DNA of 64,000 nt, taken from the NCBI RefSeq assembly GCF_016767715.1, contig NZ_CP050145.1, positions 1,302,001 to 1,366,000 of the forward strand, written 5' to 3'. Below the pieces are notes generated by a model. It did no database searches. It was not told where the DNA came from and saw only the letters and a list, made by a program, of their open reading frames with translations. Made by a program: the position numbers and the translations under genes. This document shows, piece by piece, positions 1 to 8,078 of the stretch. Position 1 is the stretch's first letter. Each line of letters starts with the position of its first letter. Source of the stretch: Mycobacteroides chelonae (lineage in GTDB: Bacteria; Actinomycetota; Actinomycetes; Mycobacteriales; Mycobacteriaceae).

Positions 1-180
1 CAGCATGCCCTGCACCTTGCCGCCGAGCGTGTGCATGATATCGCCCAGCTGCTCCGCGATGCTATTGATCGATTCCTGGGCTGCCTGCGGGCTACCGGTC
101 TGGAAGGCCTGGGCAGCGTTGTAGATCGACTGGTGATCGTGGCCTTCCCAGTGTTCTTTCTGGATCTGCTTCTTCCCCAT
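1..180 (-). CDS. WXG-motif ESX-like protein, N-terminal part only
   Basis: The gene starts at an ATG (178-180) behind a strong AGGAGG and runs off the left edge, so only the first 60 residues are visible. They begin MGKKQIQKEHWEGHDHQ and carry a W-x-G (WEG) near residue 11, followed by a predicted amphipathic helix. This is the look of a type VII secretion substrate or of the N-terminal helical domain of a longer ESX-linked protein. It lies 27 bp downstream of a DUF3558-like lipoprotein gene and is probably the third gene of the operon starting at 1201. The family call rests on the motif and neighbours only. Confidence 0.6.
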   Translation of the reverse strand, partial: MGKKQIQKEHWEGHDHQSIYNAAQAFQTGSPQAAQESINSIAEQLGDIMHTLGGKVQGML

Positions 181-207
181 GTCTTCTCCTCCTGAAAACT
201 ATTGGCT

Positions 208-783
208 CTAAGGTATTTTCGGCTCGATCTGCTTCATGATCTGCAGGGCCAAGGGGCATTGGTCGTAGCGTTGCTCGGTGAGATCGGTCTTCAAGTCCAC
301 TTGCACGGACGCGACACCTTGCTGAGAAGGGATGGCGATCGAACAACTTATGGCGCTAGTAGTGTGAACCAGCCAACCCGACCGCGAACCAATCTGTACT
401 CGCTCTTGCCGATCGAATCGCTTTTGCGGTTGCCCAAGCTGATCCAAGTTGGCATCGACCGCGTAGATCTTGATGCCCCACTTTGGGCCAACCCACATAC
501 AACCGCGAACATTTTGACCAAAAGCGATAGTGTGAGCATCCTGCTTGCTGGCAGGATCGACTTCCCAGCTGTTTAGCTCGTCACTTGTCACTGCGGCACA
601 GCCATCGAAAGTGGTCCCCTTGACCGGATCACCGCTTGTCTGCGTGGTTGTGGCAGCGGCGGAGGAGCTGGCGGAGGACATCGGAGACGAAGTCGATCCG
701 GAGGTCGGTGGCCCCTGGATGCTGTCATGCGTACATCCCGCAATAAGTGCAGTCGAAGCGGTAACCACGGCGATCCATCTCAT
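208..783 (-). CDS. DUF3558-like lipoprotein
   Basis: A 191-residue exported lipoprotein. It has a hydrophobic signal, a lipobox LIAGC at about residues 13-17, a Ser/Thr/Ala-rich linker to about residue 50, then a globular part opening FDGCAAVTSDEL, which is typical of DUF3558 proteins of mycobacteria (function unknown). Cysteines in FDGC, RGCMW and the C-terminal part could pair outside the membrane. It starts 22 bp after the preceding ESX-like gene and 27 bp before the next one, so it is the middle gene of a three-gene minus-strand operon. A role in the envelope near a secreted ESX-like partner is inference. Confidence 0.75.
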   Translation of the reverse strand: MRWIAVVTASTALIAGCTHDSIQGPPTSGSTSSPMSSASSSAAATTTQTSGDPVKGTTFDGCAAVTSDELNSWEVDPASKQDAHTIAFGQNVRGCMWVGPKWGIKIYAVDANLDQLGQPQKRFDRQERVQIGSRSGWLVHTTSAISCSIAIPSQQGVASVQVDLKTDLTEQRYDQCPLALQIMKQIEPKIP

Positions 784-805
784 GCGCTTGAGTCTTCCTG
801 ACTCG

Positions 806-1201
806 TCAGCTCGTGGTGGGCGGCGGGTAGACGCCCAGGCCGTTGTTGTCGATGGTGTCGCCCCTGAGCTGCTCGAATGATTCGGCGTTTCGATGCTCCA
901 TGTTGTCGTACTCGTTTTGAGCGACCTTGGCCCACTCTGCCCAGGTCTTCACTGTTTTGATATGCGCTTCAATGACCGAGACGACCGATTCGGAGGGGCC
1001 GGTTACCAACTCAGTTAGAGCATCGTTCCACGACGTGCCCTCTGCGCAACTACCCATACCTACATCCGCGTTGAACGCTGCCGCAGTCAGTCGAAGACTC
1101 TCCAGCTTGTCCACGGCGCCGCTGAACTCCTGCGACACCTTCGTCGCGGCGCCGGGAGCCAGGTGCAGTTCGTTCATATCGAGCCCTGATTCTCCGGGCA
1201 T
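806..1201 (-). CDS. ESX-secretion-associated-like helical protein
   Basis: A 131-residue, mostly helical protein without a signal peptide. It begins MPGESGLDMNELHLAPGAAT; Met9 is an alternative start. The pattern of N-terminal polar residues, two long helices and Trp residues in the middle resembles actinobacterial type VII secretion target families (EspC/DUF2580-like or WXG-like), but no canonical W-x-G is present. It is the first gene of the operon 1201 to 208 to the left edge. It sits about 50 bp downstream of a SigM-like promoter that is duplicated in front of the gene at 4967. Function unknown. Confidence 0.6.
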   Translation of the reverse strand: MPGESGLDMNELHLAPGAATKVSQEFSGAVDKLESLRLTAAAFNADVGMGSCAEGTSWNDALTELVTGPSESVVSVIEAHIKTVKTWAEWAKVAQNEYDNMEHRNAESFEQLRGDTIDNNGLGVYPPPTTS

Positions 1202-1252
1202 GGACGCTCCCCTCGCTGGTCAAGCAGACATGTTTGTCCTACATATACCTCT

Positions 1253-1278
1253 GACGTCAGCTGGCCCGATTTGGTTCC
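1253..1278 (-). promoter_or_regulatory. SigM-like ECF promoter, copy 1
   Basis: Read on the minus strand there is GGAAC (1274-1278), a 17-nt spacer and CGTCA (1252-1256). This matches the M. tuberculosis SigM consensus as I remember it (GGAAC, 16-18 nt, CGTCR). It is about 50 bp upstream of the start at 1201. The -35 and 11 bp of the spacer lie in a block identical to the one at 5025-5051, while the -10-proximal spacer and downstream sequence differ. SigM is known to control esx genes in M. tuberculosis, which fits the genes downstream. Confidence 0.55.
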
Positions 1279-1289
1279 ATGTTTTTCGG
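1263..1289. repeat. 27-bp duplicated upstream element, copy 1
   Basis: This 27-bp block is identical, in the same orientation, to 5025-5051, with no identity immediately outside. It covers the -35 and part of the spacer of the SigM-like promoter and extends 11 bp upstream of it into a T-rich stretch (A-rich on the minus strand). Both copies stand at similar distances (57-62 bp) from the start codon of an ESX-like gene, so conservation by function is likelier than chance. Confidence 0.85.
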
Positions 1290-1309
1290 ATGACGAGGAA
1301 CTCGGGTGG

Positions 1310-2215
1310 TCAGGTGCCTGCCGTTGGCCAGCCGGGGTCGGCAGGCAGAGTCGGGTAGTCGGATCTGGGATGTTCGCCGGTGAGGTAGACCTTGCGCTTT
1401 TCGTAGGAGTCTGGGGCTTTGTCACGGCAGGCGAGCTGATCACGGCCGTACTGTGCTTTCGGCCAGTCGTTGGGCTCGTCTGGGTAGAACTCCGTTGGTA
1501 GGTGAATCGCGCTGCGAATCTTCCACCCGCCGAAAACGTCCGCCGCAGGACTAGGAGCGTCGCCGCGTTGGCGTATAGCTGTGTGACCTGCTTCCGCCGA
1601 TGGAGGCGGTGTGAGGGTGATTCGTACGGGCAGAGTGCCTGTTACTGGTGTAGCAGTATCGAACGGTTCGGGGGGCAGCCGGTGTGGATAGCGATACTGG
1701 TTGTCGGGTTGTTGAACTGCGGTGGCGTAGCTCCAATCGCAGACGATTGCGGTGTAGCCGGACGAAGGATCGCCAGTCAGAGCCAGTAGATGTTGTCTCC
1801 AGGTGCCAACGATGGGTGCCGTGGTCTGGAACCCACTGCTCGCTAGCTCTGCATCGCCAGCAATCAGTGGGCGAACCGCCATATTGGAGTCGGGAGTGTT
1901 TGGGGGGACGGCACGTTCGAAGCCCGGGTAATAATAGCTGGGGCTGGCCATCAGTCCGCCAAGTATGTACGACTCGCGGTAGGCGCGAATGATGACGGCG
2001 GGGCCGGTCAGCAGGTCAATACCTGGTTCCGCGCTCCACCGGATTCGCATGTCCTGCGTCAGTCCGGTGAACGGTATTGGTGGCTGACTCGGGCCGTTAA
2101 GCGTGGTGTCGGCGTCATCGCGGTGGGGCGTGCATCCCGCTAACACCAAGGCGATGACAAAGGCCAACGTGCATGTTCGCAACACTGGCTCTCGCGGAAC
2201 TTGGATGAGGTTCAA
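1310..2215 (-). CDS. Putative lipoprotein, unknown function
   Basis: A protein of up to 301 residues with a signal sequence (LRTCTLAFVIALVLAGC) ending in the lipobox LAGC. The mature part is Pro/Tyr-rich and has no domain I recognise. The TTG at 2215 directly abuts the TAA (2216-2218) of the upstream 799-codon gene, suggesting translational coupling. A GTG at 2185 would give a more compact signal peptide, so the start is uncertain. It is the last gene of the operon 4967, 4615, 2215. Its pairing with an ESX-like fusion protein suggests an envelope accessory or, speculatively, a protective role toward its partner. Confidence 0.6.
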   Translation of the reverse strand: MNLIQVPREPVLRTCTLAFVIALVLAGCTPHRDDADTTLNGPSQPPIPFTGLTQDMRIRWSAEPGIDLLTGPAVIIRAYRESYILGGLMASPSYYYPGFERAVPPNTPDSNMAVRPLIAGDAELASSGFQTTAPIVGTWRQHLLALTGDPSSGYTAIVCDWSYATAVQQPDNQYRYPHRLPPEPFDTATPVTGTLPVRITLTPPPSAEAGHTAIRQRGDAPSPAADVFGGWKIRSAIHLPTEFYPDEPNDWPKAQYGRDQLACRDKAPDSYEKRKVYLTGEHPRSDYPTLPADPGWPTAGT

Positions 2216-4615
2216 TTAGCTACCCTTCGGCCCTGCGGGCTTGGCGTTTATATCCTTAGCGGCGCTGTTGTACGCGTCTTGAATCGTCGTCCATCTGCGG
2301 GCGTCTGGTGGTACCTGTTGGATTGCTCGGTCCACCATGGTGTGGTAGTCGTCGGCGCGCAGTCCAGCGTGTGGATATGTGCCGTCAGGAAGTTTCATGC
2401 TCCTCACTTCCTCCAAGGTGCCAATTTTCATGGCACCTGGGTTTTCCGGACCAGCGGGTATGAGTAGATCTGAAGGGACCTGATCTGTTCGGAGCACCCC
2501 CGTAGCGACATAGGCGCTGACGAGTTGTTGCTGAGCTCTCGCTTCGCTTAGGTCGGGGACGATGCTGGTCGTGAGCTGACTGGGATCGGGAGCAGGTCCG
2601 ACTATGGTCGATTTGAGTGCGTCGGTCATGATTCCGAATCCTGGAGACAGGTCCGCGGGAACCGGCAGGATCTTCGTTATGGCGCCATACGCCGCTTCTT
2701 TCATCTGCTGAAGATCTTTGGCTTTCTGCTCCGCAGTGACGGATGCGTCGTAATGTTTCACGTCTTGTGCCGCCGCCAATCCCGCATCCGCCAGGCCGCG
2801 GAACCTGCCGGCTTGGTCCAGGTCGCCGGCCGGTCCGACTCCGTGTTGTTTGACTTCCTCGGCGTAGTGGTTGGTTGCGAGAATTGAATCGCCGTACAGC
2901 GCACTACCCAGCGTTTTGGCCGCTTCCGTGTCAGTGTCGAGCACCCTGAATAGCGCTTTAGCCCTGGGCATCGTGCCGTCATCAACGGCAGTTTGGGAAT
3001 CGAACTTTTGGTCGCCCCCCGGAACATCGTCGAAACCCGGTGTGTCACCAAGTATTTTGTGGTCGCCACCGGCGATTATTCCCGCATACGGCACCAAGCC
3101 GTCGGCCATGCCACGCGCGAGACCGGGGCTGAGTTCTCCGAATGTCTTGACTCCTCTGTTGCCGAATCCTTGGTCGTCTGAGGAGGGCAGCGAGTTCAGC
3201 TCAGGGTGGTCCATTACGTAGCTCGAGTATGCACGGGCTGTCTCGCCTGACATGCGTGCTTGTTCCAGCGAAACCCCTGGTCCTACATGAGCAGAGTCGT
3301 GGGTCCAGCTCATCAGGCTGCCCGCGGCGGTGCCACCATCAGGGAACTGATGGTGTGTCAGATCACCCAGGAACTGATCGTTACGTTTGCCGTCAGGGCT
3401 GACCATCATGTTGTGATCGACAATGTGATCGCGGCCAGCCGCCGAGAAGATGTTCTGAATCGTCGAGTCTGCGGGACCTAAGTGTGCGCTCTTGTTTTCG
3501 TTCTCGAAATGCAGGATGTCGGCGCCGCGTTGCATCAGTTTCTGGTCCAGTTCGGTGCCGTGCTGGAAACCGCTGTCTCCGTCCTTAATGACGTCCGACA
3601 ACCTGTCCAGATTGCCGAGCACTGACCCCTCGGTGACTACCCCGCGCCCCTGGCCGTGTTCGAGCGGGACGTAGTTGTATCCAGGCGACTTGTCATTCAA
3701 CGCGTTCTGTACCGAGGTGGGCAGCTTGTCATACCCTCCCGTCGTGAGCTCTGTGGTGGAACCTTGTGCGCCGGGGCGTAATTCGGTCTTTGCGTAGCCG
3801 TACTGATTCGAGCCCATCATCTGCAGCGCGTTACCGATGATGCTCTTGTTGTTGCCCAAGCGTCGCTCGGCCCGGTGAATGTCCTCTACGGACATCCCAT
3901 TCATCTGCGCCTGTAGCTGCCCCAATACCTGCTGCTGCGAACGCGTCAACTGCACCGGTCTACCCGCATCACGATCCGCGATCTGCTCGGGGCTCAGGAT
4001 CGATGCCGCCTGGACGCGCGCCTTCTGCTCTTCCGTGGCGGTACCGGCGAGAACGTCGTGGACATCGCGTTCGGCTTGTTCGGGGCTCCCCTCGGCGATT
4101 TGTTTCTCGGCCATGGTGTGACCGCCGGTGCCCTCGTCGAGTACGCGAGCCAATGAGTCGTCCAACATTTCGCCGCGCGCAACGAGGCCCGTCACCCGCT
4201 GGTGAAGTTCCTTCAGTTTGTCGATGACCTTCTGTAATTGGTCTTTGTTCAAACCAGTGATGTCCGGGGGTGTCACCGCGTTGGTCTTGGGATCGATGTC
4301 CACCTTCGGGGGCGCGGCAGCGTATGCCAAGAAGGAGCCGATGTCGTCGGCCAGCGCTTGCGACTCTCCGTAGGCCTTGTTGGCATGCATCGCCACATAC
4401 ATCGCCTCAAACCCGGAGTTCTCGAAGCGGGCGGCTGAGCGCTTCATCGCGTCCCTCGCGGCGTCGCCGGCATCACCCTTCCAGGTCGACATATCGATGA
4501 TGGCCTGTACCTTGTCCGCGGCCTGCTGACTGGCATCACCCCGTTTAGATGCGGCATCCGCGAGTGCCTTTATCTGTGGTGGCCAGTGCTGCAATTCGTC
4601 GAGCGTCATCCCCAT
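2216..4615 (-). CDS. Large ESX-linked protein with N-terminal WXG-like domain (TPR-repeat-region family)
   Basis: A 799-residue protein starting MGMTLDELQHWPPQIKAL. The first 100 residues are helical with a W-x-G (STWKGDAGDAA), as in WXG100-type targets fused to larger proteins. A second helical section (about 130-200) leads into a conserved middle (about 205-300: SPEQIADRDAGRPVQLTRSQ) and a long C-terminal region without a recognised catalytic motif. I recall similar mycobacterial proteins annotated as TPR repeat region-containing. A shorter relative of the middle section is at 17950-18978. The gene starts 13 bp after the EspC-like gene behind a GGGGGAG ribosome site. Possible roles are secreted substrate, chaperone or polymorphic toxin; none is shown by the sequence. 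Confidence 0.65.
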   Translation of the reverse strand: MGMTLDELQHWPPQIKALADAASKRGDASQQAADKVQAIIDMSTWKGDAGDAARDAMKRSAARFENSGFEAMYVAMHANKAYGESQALADDIGSFLAYAAAPPKVDIDPKTNAVTPPDITGLNKDQLQKVIDKLKELHQRVTGLVARGEMLDDSLARVLDEGTGGHTMAEKQIAEGSPEQAERDVHDVLAGTATEEQKARVQAASILSPEQIADRDAGRPVQLTRSQQQVLGQLQAQMNGMSVEDIHRAERRLGNNKSIIGNALQMMGSNQYGYAKTELRPGAQGSTTELTTGGYDKLPTSVQNALNDKSPGYNYVPLEHGQGRGVVTEGSVLGNLDRLSDVIKDGDSGFQHGTELDQKLMQRGADILHFENENKSAHLGPADSTIQNIFSAAGRDHIVDHNMMVSPDGKRNDQFLGDLTHHQFPDGGTAAGSLMSWTHDSAHVGPGVSLEQARMSGETARAYSSYVMDHPELNSLPSSDDQGFGNRGVKTFGELSPGLARGMADGLVPYAGIIAGGDHKILGDTPGFDDVPGGDQKFDSQTAVDDGTMPRAKALFRVLDTDTEAAKTLGSALYGDSILATNHYAEEVKQHGVGPAGDLDQAGRFRGLADAGLAAAQDVKHYDASVTAEQKAKDLQQMKEAAYGAITKILPVPADLSPGFGIMTDALKSTIVGPAPDPSQLTTSIVPDLSEARAQQQLVSAYVATGVLRTDQVPSDLLIPAGPENPGAMKIGTLEEVRSMKLPDGTYPHAGLRADDYHTMVDRAIQQVPPDARRWTTIQDAYNSAAKDINAKPAGPKGS

Positions 4616-4628
4616 TAGTTACTCCCCC

Positions 4629-4967
4629 TCAGACAGTGCTGCTTGGTCCCGCTTGCTCGATACCCGCCCGATTGATCTCATCCCGGGTCACGAATTTAGC
4701 CGCGGACGCCTTGTGGTTCTCGCCGTGACTGCTGAGCTCCGCGTGGTGGTCAGCAGTCTCCTTCTCCCAATCGGAAATCTTGCTACTCAGCGCCTTGGAT
4801 GCGCGCCCCGATCCGAAGCCTGCCTGTGCATCGGTCAATGCCCGGTGGGCGGCATCGTGTGCGTCCTTCAGATCGGAGGCGTGCGTATGGAGTTGGTCTG
4901 CGTGAATCTGCAGTTCGGCCGGGTCCAGATGTAGGTAGTCACCTGATGAACCCGAAACGCTCGACAT
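4629..4967 (-). CDS. EspC/DUF2580-like type VII secretion protein
   Basis: A 112-residue protein with no signal peptide. Two helices (LDPAELQIHADQLHTHASDL and the later DWEKETADHHAELSSH) surround a G-F-G-S-G turn, and the C-terminus includes FVTRDEINRAGI. This resembles the EspC family of ESX-associated proteins, which are small helical proteins exported with partners by type VII systems. It is the first gene of a three-gene minus-strand operon with the 799-residue protein and a lipoprotein. Its start is preceded by AGGAGA and, about 48 bp upstream, by the second SigM-like promoter. Confidence 0.7.
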   Translation of the reverse strand: MSSVSGSSGDYLHLDPAELQIHADQLHTHASDLKDAHDAAHRALTDAQAGFGSGRASKALSSKISDWEKETADHHAELSSHGENHKASAAKFVTRDEINRAGIEQAGPSSTV

Positions 4968-5014
4968 GTCTGACTCTCCTCGTTTGTGGCATACATGCCC
5001 CTATATAGAGATCC

Positions 5015-5040
5015 GACGGGGCAAGGCCCGATTTGGTTCC
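5015..5040 (-). promoter_or_regulatory. SigM-like ECF promoter, copy 2
   Basis: On the minus strand GGAAC (5036-5040) is followed by 17 nt and CGTCG (5014-5018), again fitting GGAAC-N16-18-CGTCR. The predicted transcription start is about 40 nt upstream of the start codon at 4967. It is identical to copy 1 in the -35 and in the adjoining spacer, but has an independent sequence around the -10, where only CGTC and the purine are kept. That pattern points to a shared sigma factor. Confidence 0.55.
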
Positions 5041-5051
5041 ATGTTTTTCGG
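5025..5051. repeat. 27-bp duplicated upstream element, copy 2
   Basis: The second copy of the block at 1263-1289, identical over 27 bp and in the same orientation relative to its downstream minus-strand ESX-like gene. It lies in the divergent region between that operon and the plus-strand MMPL transporter. The copies are 3.7 kb apart. Confidence 0.85.
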
Positions 5052-5181
5052 GGGAGCCGCGCGTGAGCGGAAGGCGACCCCTGGCCCATCCTTCGCCGAG
5101 CGCATACTGCACGCAGGTGAAACGCCCGAAAGGCCTGCGTGCGGTATGCGGTCGGCGGGGACGCTCGGAACCTTGACCGCC

Positions 5182-5211
5182 TAACTTATCGCTGATAACT
5201 TAACGCCGTTA
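5182..5211. promoter_or_regulatory. Adjacent palindromes upstream of the MMPL/TetR operon
   Basis: Two perfect palindromes stand side by side just before the MMPL start: TTATC-GCT-GATAA (5186-5198) and TAACG-C-CGTTA (5201-5211). A direct repeat TAACTTA (5182-5188 and 5196-5202) overlaps them. The last gene of the operon encodes a TetR-family repressor, whose members usually bind such palindromes at their own promoters. Assignment as its operator is inference from position and symmetry. Confidence 0.5.
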
Positions 5212-5233
5212 TTCTCTGGAGGAAGGCGTTGCG

Positions 5234-7444
5234 ATGCTGGAACGTTTGGCTCGATCGGTTATCGCGGCACCTCGCCTCGTACTCGGTGCGGCACTACTTA
5301 TCGCCATAGCGGCCGCCATCTTCGGCGTACCGGTCACCAAGCATCTCGCCGCGGGCGGGCAGCAGGACCCCAACTCCGAGTCTGCCCATGTGACACGGGT
5401 TCTCGCGGACAAATTCGGCATCAGCGACCAGTCCCTGGTCTTCATGCTCACCAGCGAGCAGGGTGTGAAGAGCCCGCAGATGCGCGCCGTCGCAAGCGAT
5501 CTGGAGCGCCAGCTCAAAGAATCCGGCGACGTGCTCAACCTGACCTCGGCGTGGACGGCGCCGCCGCCCGTCGCCGAGGACCTCTTCGGCACGGACGGCA
5601 AGTCCGGGCTGATCGTCGCTGGACTGACCGGTGGCGAGAACGACGCGCAAAAGCACGCCGCGACTCTCATTAAGTCGCTCGCCGTCGATCGCGACGGCGT
5701 CTCGATCAAGGCCGGAGGAGTCGCCACCCTCTACAACCAGATCGTCACGCAGTCCGAGAAGGACCTGCTGGTCATGGAATCGATCGCGATTCCGATCAGC
5801 TTCGTGGTGCTGGTCTGGATCTTCGGTGGCCTCTACGCGGCGCTACTGCCCCTGGTGGTCGGGGTGTTCTCGATCGTGGGGGCGATGTCGATCCTGCGGG
5901 GCCTGACGTTCGTCACCGACGTATCGGTGTTCGCGTTGAACCTCGCCGTCGCAATGGGATTGGCGCTTGCTATTGACTACTCGCTGTTGATCATCAGCCG
6001 CTATCGCGAAGAGGTGAACGCCGGTAAGCCGCGCGATGAGGCGCTGGTGCTCACCATGACCACGGCGGGGCGCACGGTGCTGTTCTCGGCGCTGACGGTC
6101 GCTCTCGCGCTGGTGGCGCTGATCTTGTTCCCGATGTACTTCCTCAAGTCATTCGGCTACGCGGGTGTCGCCGTGGTCTTCGTCGGAGCCATCGCGGCAC
6201 TGGTCATCGTGCCAGCAGTGGTCACGCTGCTCGGCGACCGGATCGATGCGCTCGATGTGCGCCGTCTCATCCGTAAGATCCTGGGCAGGCCAGAACCTGT
6301 CGCCAAGGACGTCACCGAGACGTTCTGGTATCGGAACACCAAACGCGTTATGGCCCGCGCGGTTCCGATCGCCGTCGTGATCGTCACGGCATTGGTGGTT
6401 CTCGGCCTGCCATTCCTTGACGGCAAGTTCGGGTTCCCGGACGACCGGGTGCTGCCCGCGTCGGCCTCGGTGCACCAGGTCGGCAACGAGATGCGCCGGA
6501 ACTTCAACAACAACAGCTCCACCAACCTGTCCGTCATCGCCGAGGGCATCGGGGCGGTGCCGCCGTCGGGAATCGATCAGTACGCGACGGACCTGTCGAA
6601 GATCGAGGACGTCAAGGAGGTGGCCGCACCCACCGGCGCCTTCATCCGGGGCATGAAGGTCGGCCCGCCCTCCGGTGCAACCGGGATCAAAGATGGGACA
6701 GCACTTTTCACGGTGCAGACGGGTGCCAAGCCCTACACGGCAGATGCCGAGCGTCAGCTCGACGCCATCCATGCCCTACCCGGCCCGGGCGATACCACGG
6801 TGAAGATCGGTGGGGGAGCGCAACTGGACCGTGACGCCGTCGACGGCATCGTGGACAAGCTGCCCTTGGTGCTGGCCATCATCGCGATCGTCACCTTTGC
6901 GCTGCTGTTCCTGTTGACCGGCTCGGTGGTACTGCCCCTGAAGGCACTTGTGCTCAACGTGTTGTCGCTGACGGCTACCTTTGGCGCACTGATCTGGATT
7001 TTCCAGGAGGGGCACCTGGGCGGATTCGGGACCGAGGTCACCGGAACGATCGTCGCCACCATGCCGATGCTGTTGTTCTGTATCGCGTTTGGGCTGTCGA
7101 TGGACTACGAGGTGTTCCTCATCTCCCGGATCCGTGAGTACTGGATGGCATCCGGACGCACCCGCGCCGACAACGACGAGGCCGTGGCGCTCGGCGTGGC
7201 CCGCACCGGGCGGGTCGTCACCGCCGCAGCGATGATCATGACCATCGCCTTTGCCGCGCTGATAGCCGCGCAGGTGTCCTTCATGCGCATGTTCGGCACC
7301 GGACTGACCATCGCGATCGTGGTCGACGCCACCATCATCCGGATGCTGCTGGTGCCCTCGTTCATGCGAATGCTCGGGCGCTACAACTGGTGGGCACCTA
7401 AACCGCTCGTCAAACTCCATGACCGAATCGGATTCAGTGACTAA
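5234..7444 (+). CDS. MMPL-family RND transporter
   Basis: A 736-residue inner-membrane transporter of the MMPL/RND superfamily, which exports lipids or drugs using the proton gradient. One N-terminal membrane helix (about 12-33) is followed by a periplasmic domain, a helix bundle (about 180-340) with ALAIDYSLLIISRYREE, a second periplasmic domain, and a second bundle with FGLSMDYEVFLISRIREYW. These paired D-Y motifs are the proton-relay hallmark of the family. It is shorter than lipid-exporting MmpL3 or MmpL11 and lacks their long C-terminal tail. It overlaps the TetR gene by 26 bp, so expression is probably controlled by that repressor. The substrate is unknown. Confidence 0.9.
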   Translation: MLERLARSVIAAPRLVLGAALLIAIAAAIFGVPVTKHLAAGGQQDPNSESAHVTRVLADKFGISDQSLVFMLTSEQGVKSPQMRAVASDLERQLKESGDVLNLTSAWTAPPPVAEDLFGTDGKSGLIVAGLTGGENDAQKHAATLIKSLAVDRDGVSIKAGGVATLYNQIVTQSEKDLLVMESIAIPISFVVLVWIFGGLYAALLPLVVGVFSIVGAMSILRGLTFVTDVSVFALNLAVAMGLALAIDYSLLIISRYREEVNAGKPRDEALVLTMTTAGRTVLFSALTVALALVALILFPMYFLKSFGYAGVAVVFVGAIAALVIVPAVVTLLGDRIDALDVRRLIRKILGRPEPVAKDVTETFWYRNTKRVMARAVPIAVVIVTALVVLGLPFLDGKFGFPDDRVLPASASVHQVGNEMRRNFNNNSSTNLSVIAEGIGAVPPSGIDQYATDLSKIEDVKEVAAPTGAFIRGMKVGPPSGATGIKDGTALFTVQTGAKPYTADAERQLDAIHALPGPGDTTVKIGGGAQLDRDAVDGIVDKLPLVLAIIAIVTFALLFLLTGSVVLPLKALVLNVLSLTATFGALIWIFQEGHLGGFGTEVTGTIVATMPMLLFCIAFGLSMDYEVFLISRIREYWMASGRTRADNDEAVALGVARTGRVVTAAAMIMTIAFAALIAAQVSFMRMFGTGLTIAIVVDATIIRMLLVPSFMRMLGRYNWWAPKPLVKLHDRIGFSD

Positions 7445-8078
7445 GCGTCCGCGTTCGTCGCGCGGTGAAGGAGACCAACTGCGCGACGAAATCATCGACG
7501 CCGCAATCGAACTTGTCCTGGAGGCCAAGGAGCTGCGTGCGCCGTCGATCCGTGAGGTGGCCCGCAAGATCGGTGTGACCCCACCGTCGATCTATCTGCA
7601 TTTCGCGGACAAGGATGAGCTGATGGACGCGGTGTGCGGGCAGTACTACCAGCGGCTGGACGATGAGATGGTGGCCGCGGCCGTTGATCAGCAGACCACG
7701 CTGGAGCGCCTGCACGCGCAAGGTATGGCGTACGTGCGCTTCGCCGTCGCGACCCCGCTGATGTACCGGCTGGCCACCTCGGCGCCGCCCCGCGATGACA
7801 GCGAACTGGACGAAACGCTGGTGAGTGCGGCATTTGCGCACTTGCACAAGGGGGTTCAAGAACTCGTGGAAGAAGGCTTCTACCCCGACGGCGACACCGT
7901 CGCAATGGGTCTGCAGCTGTGGTCGGCGGCGCATGGAGTGGCCTCGATGCTGGTCACCAAACCATATCTGCCGTGGGGTGATGCGGAACTGTTCGCCGAC
8001 AACGCCTTACGCGCAGCGTGCCTGGGACAGGCGGTCAGTGATGTCGATCTGACCGCAGTGCTGCCGCGTCAGAAGTAG
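7419..8078 (+). CDS. TetR/AcrR-family transcriptional regulator
   Basis: A 219-residue regulator. The DNA-binding helix-turn-helix is at about residues 43-73 (SIREVARKIGVTPPSIYLHF, then ADKDEL), and the ligand-binding C-terminal part is of the TetR_C type with a WHG-like segment (LWSAAHGVASML). Its start codon lies inside the MMPL coding sequence, making the two genes co-transcribed and probably translationally coupled. It is expected to repress its own operon through the palindromes at 5186-5211 and to be released by a transported compound. Its 3' end overlaps the convergent NTF2-like gene by 10 bp. Confidence 0.88.
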   Translation: MTESDSVTKRPRSSRGEGDQLRDEIIDAAIELVLEAKELRAPSIREVARKIGVTPPSIYLHFADKDELMDAVCGQYYQRLDDEMVAAAVDQQTTLERLHAQGMAYVRFAVATPLMYRLATSAPPRDDSELDETLVSAAFAHLHKGVQELVEEGFYPDGDTVAMGLQLWSAAHGVASMLVTKPYLPWGDAELFADNALRAACLGQAVSDVDLTAVLPRQK

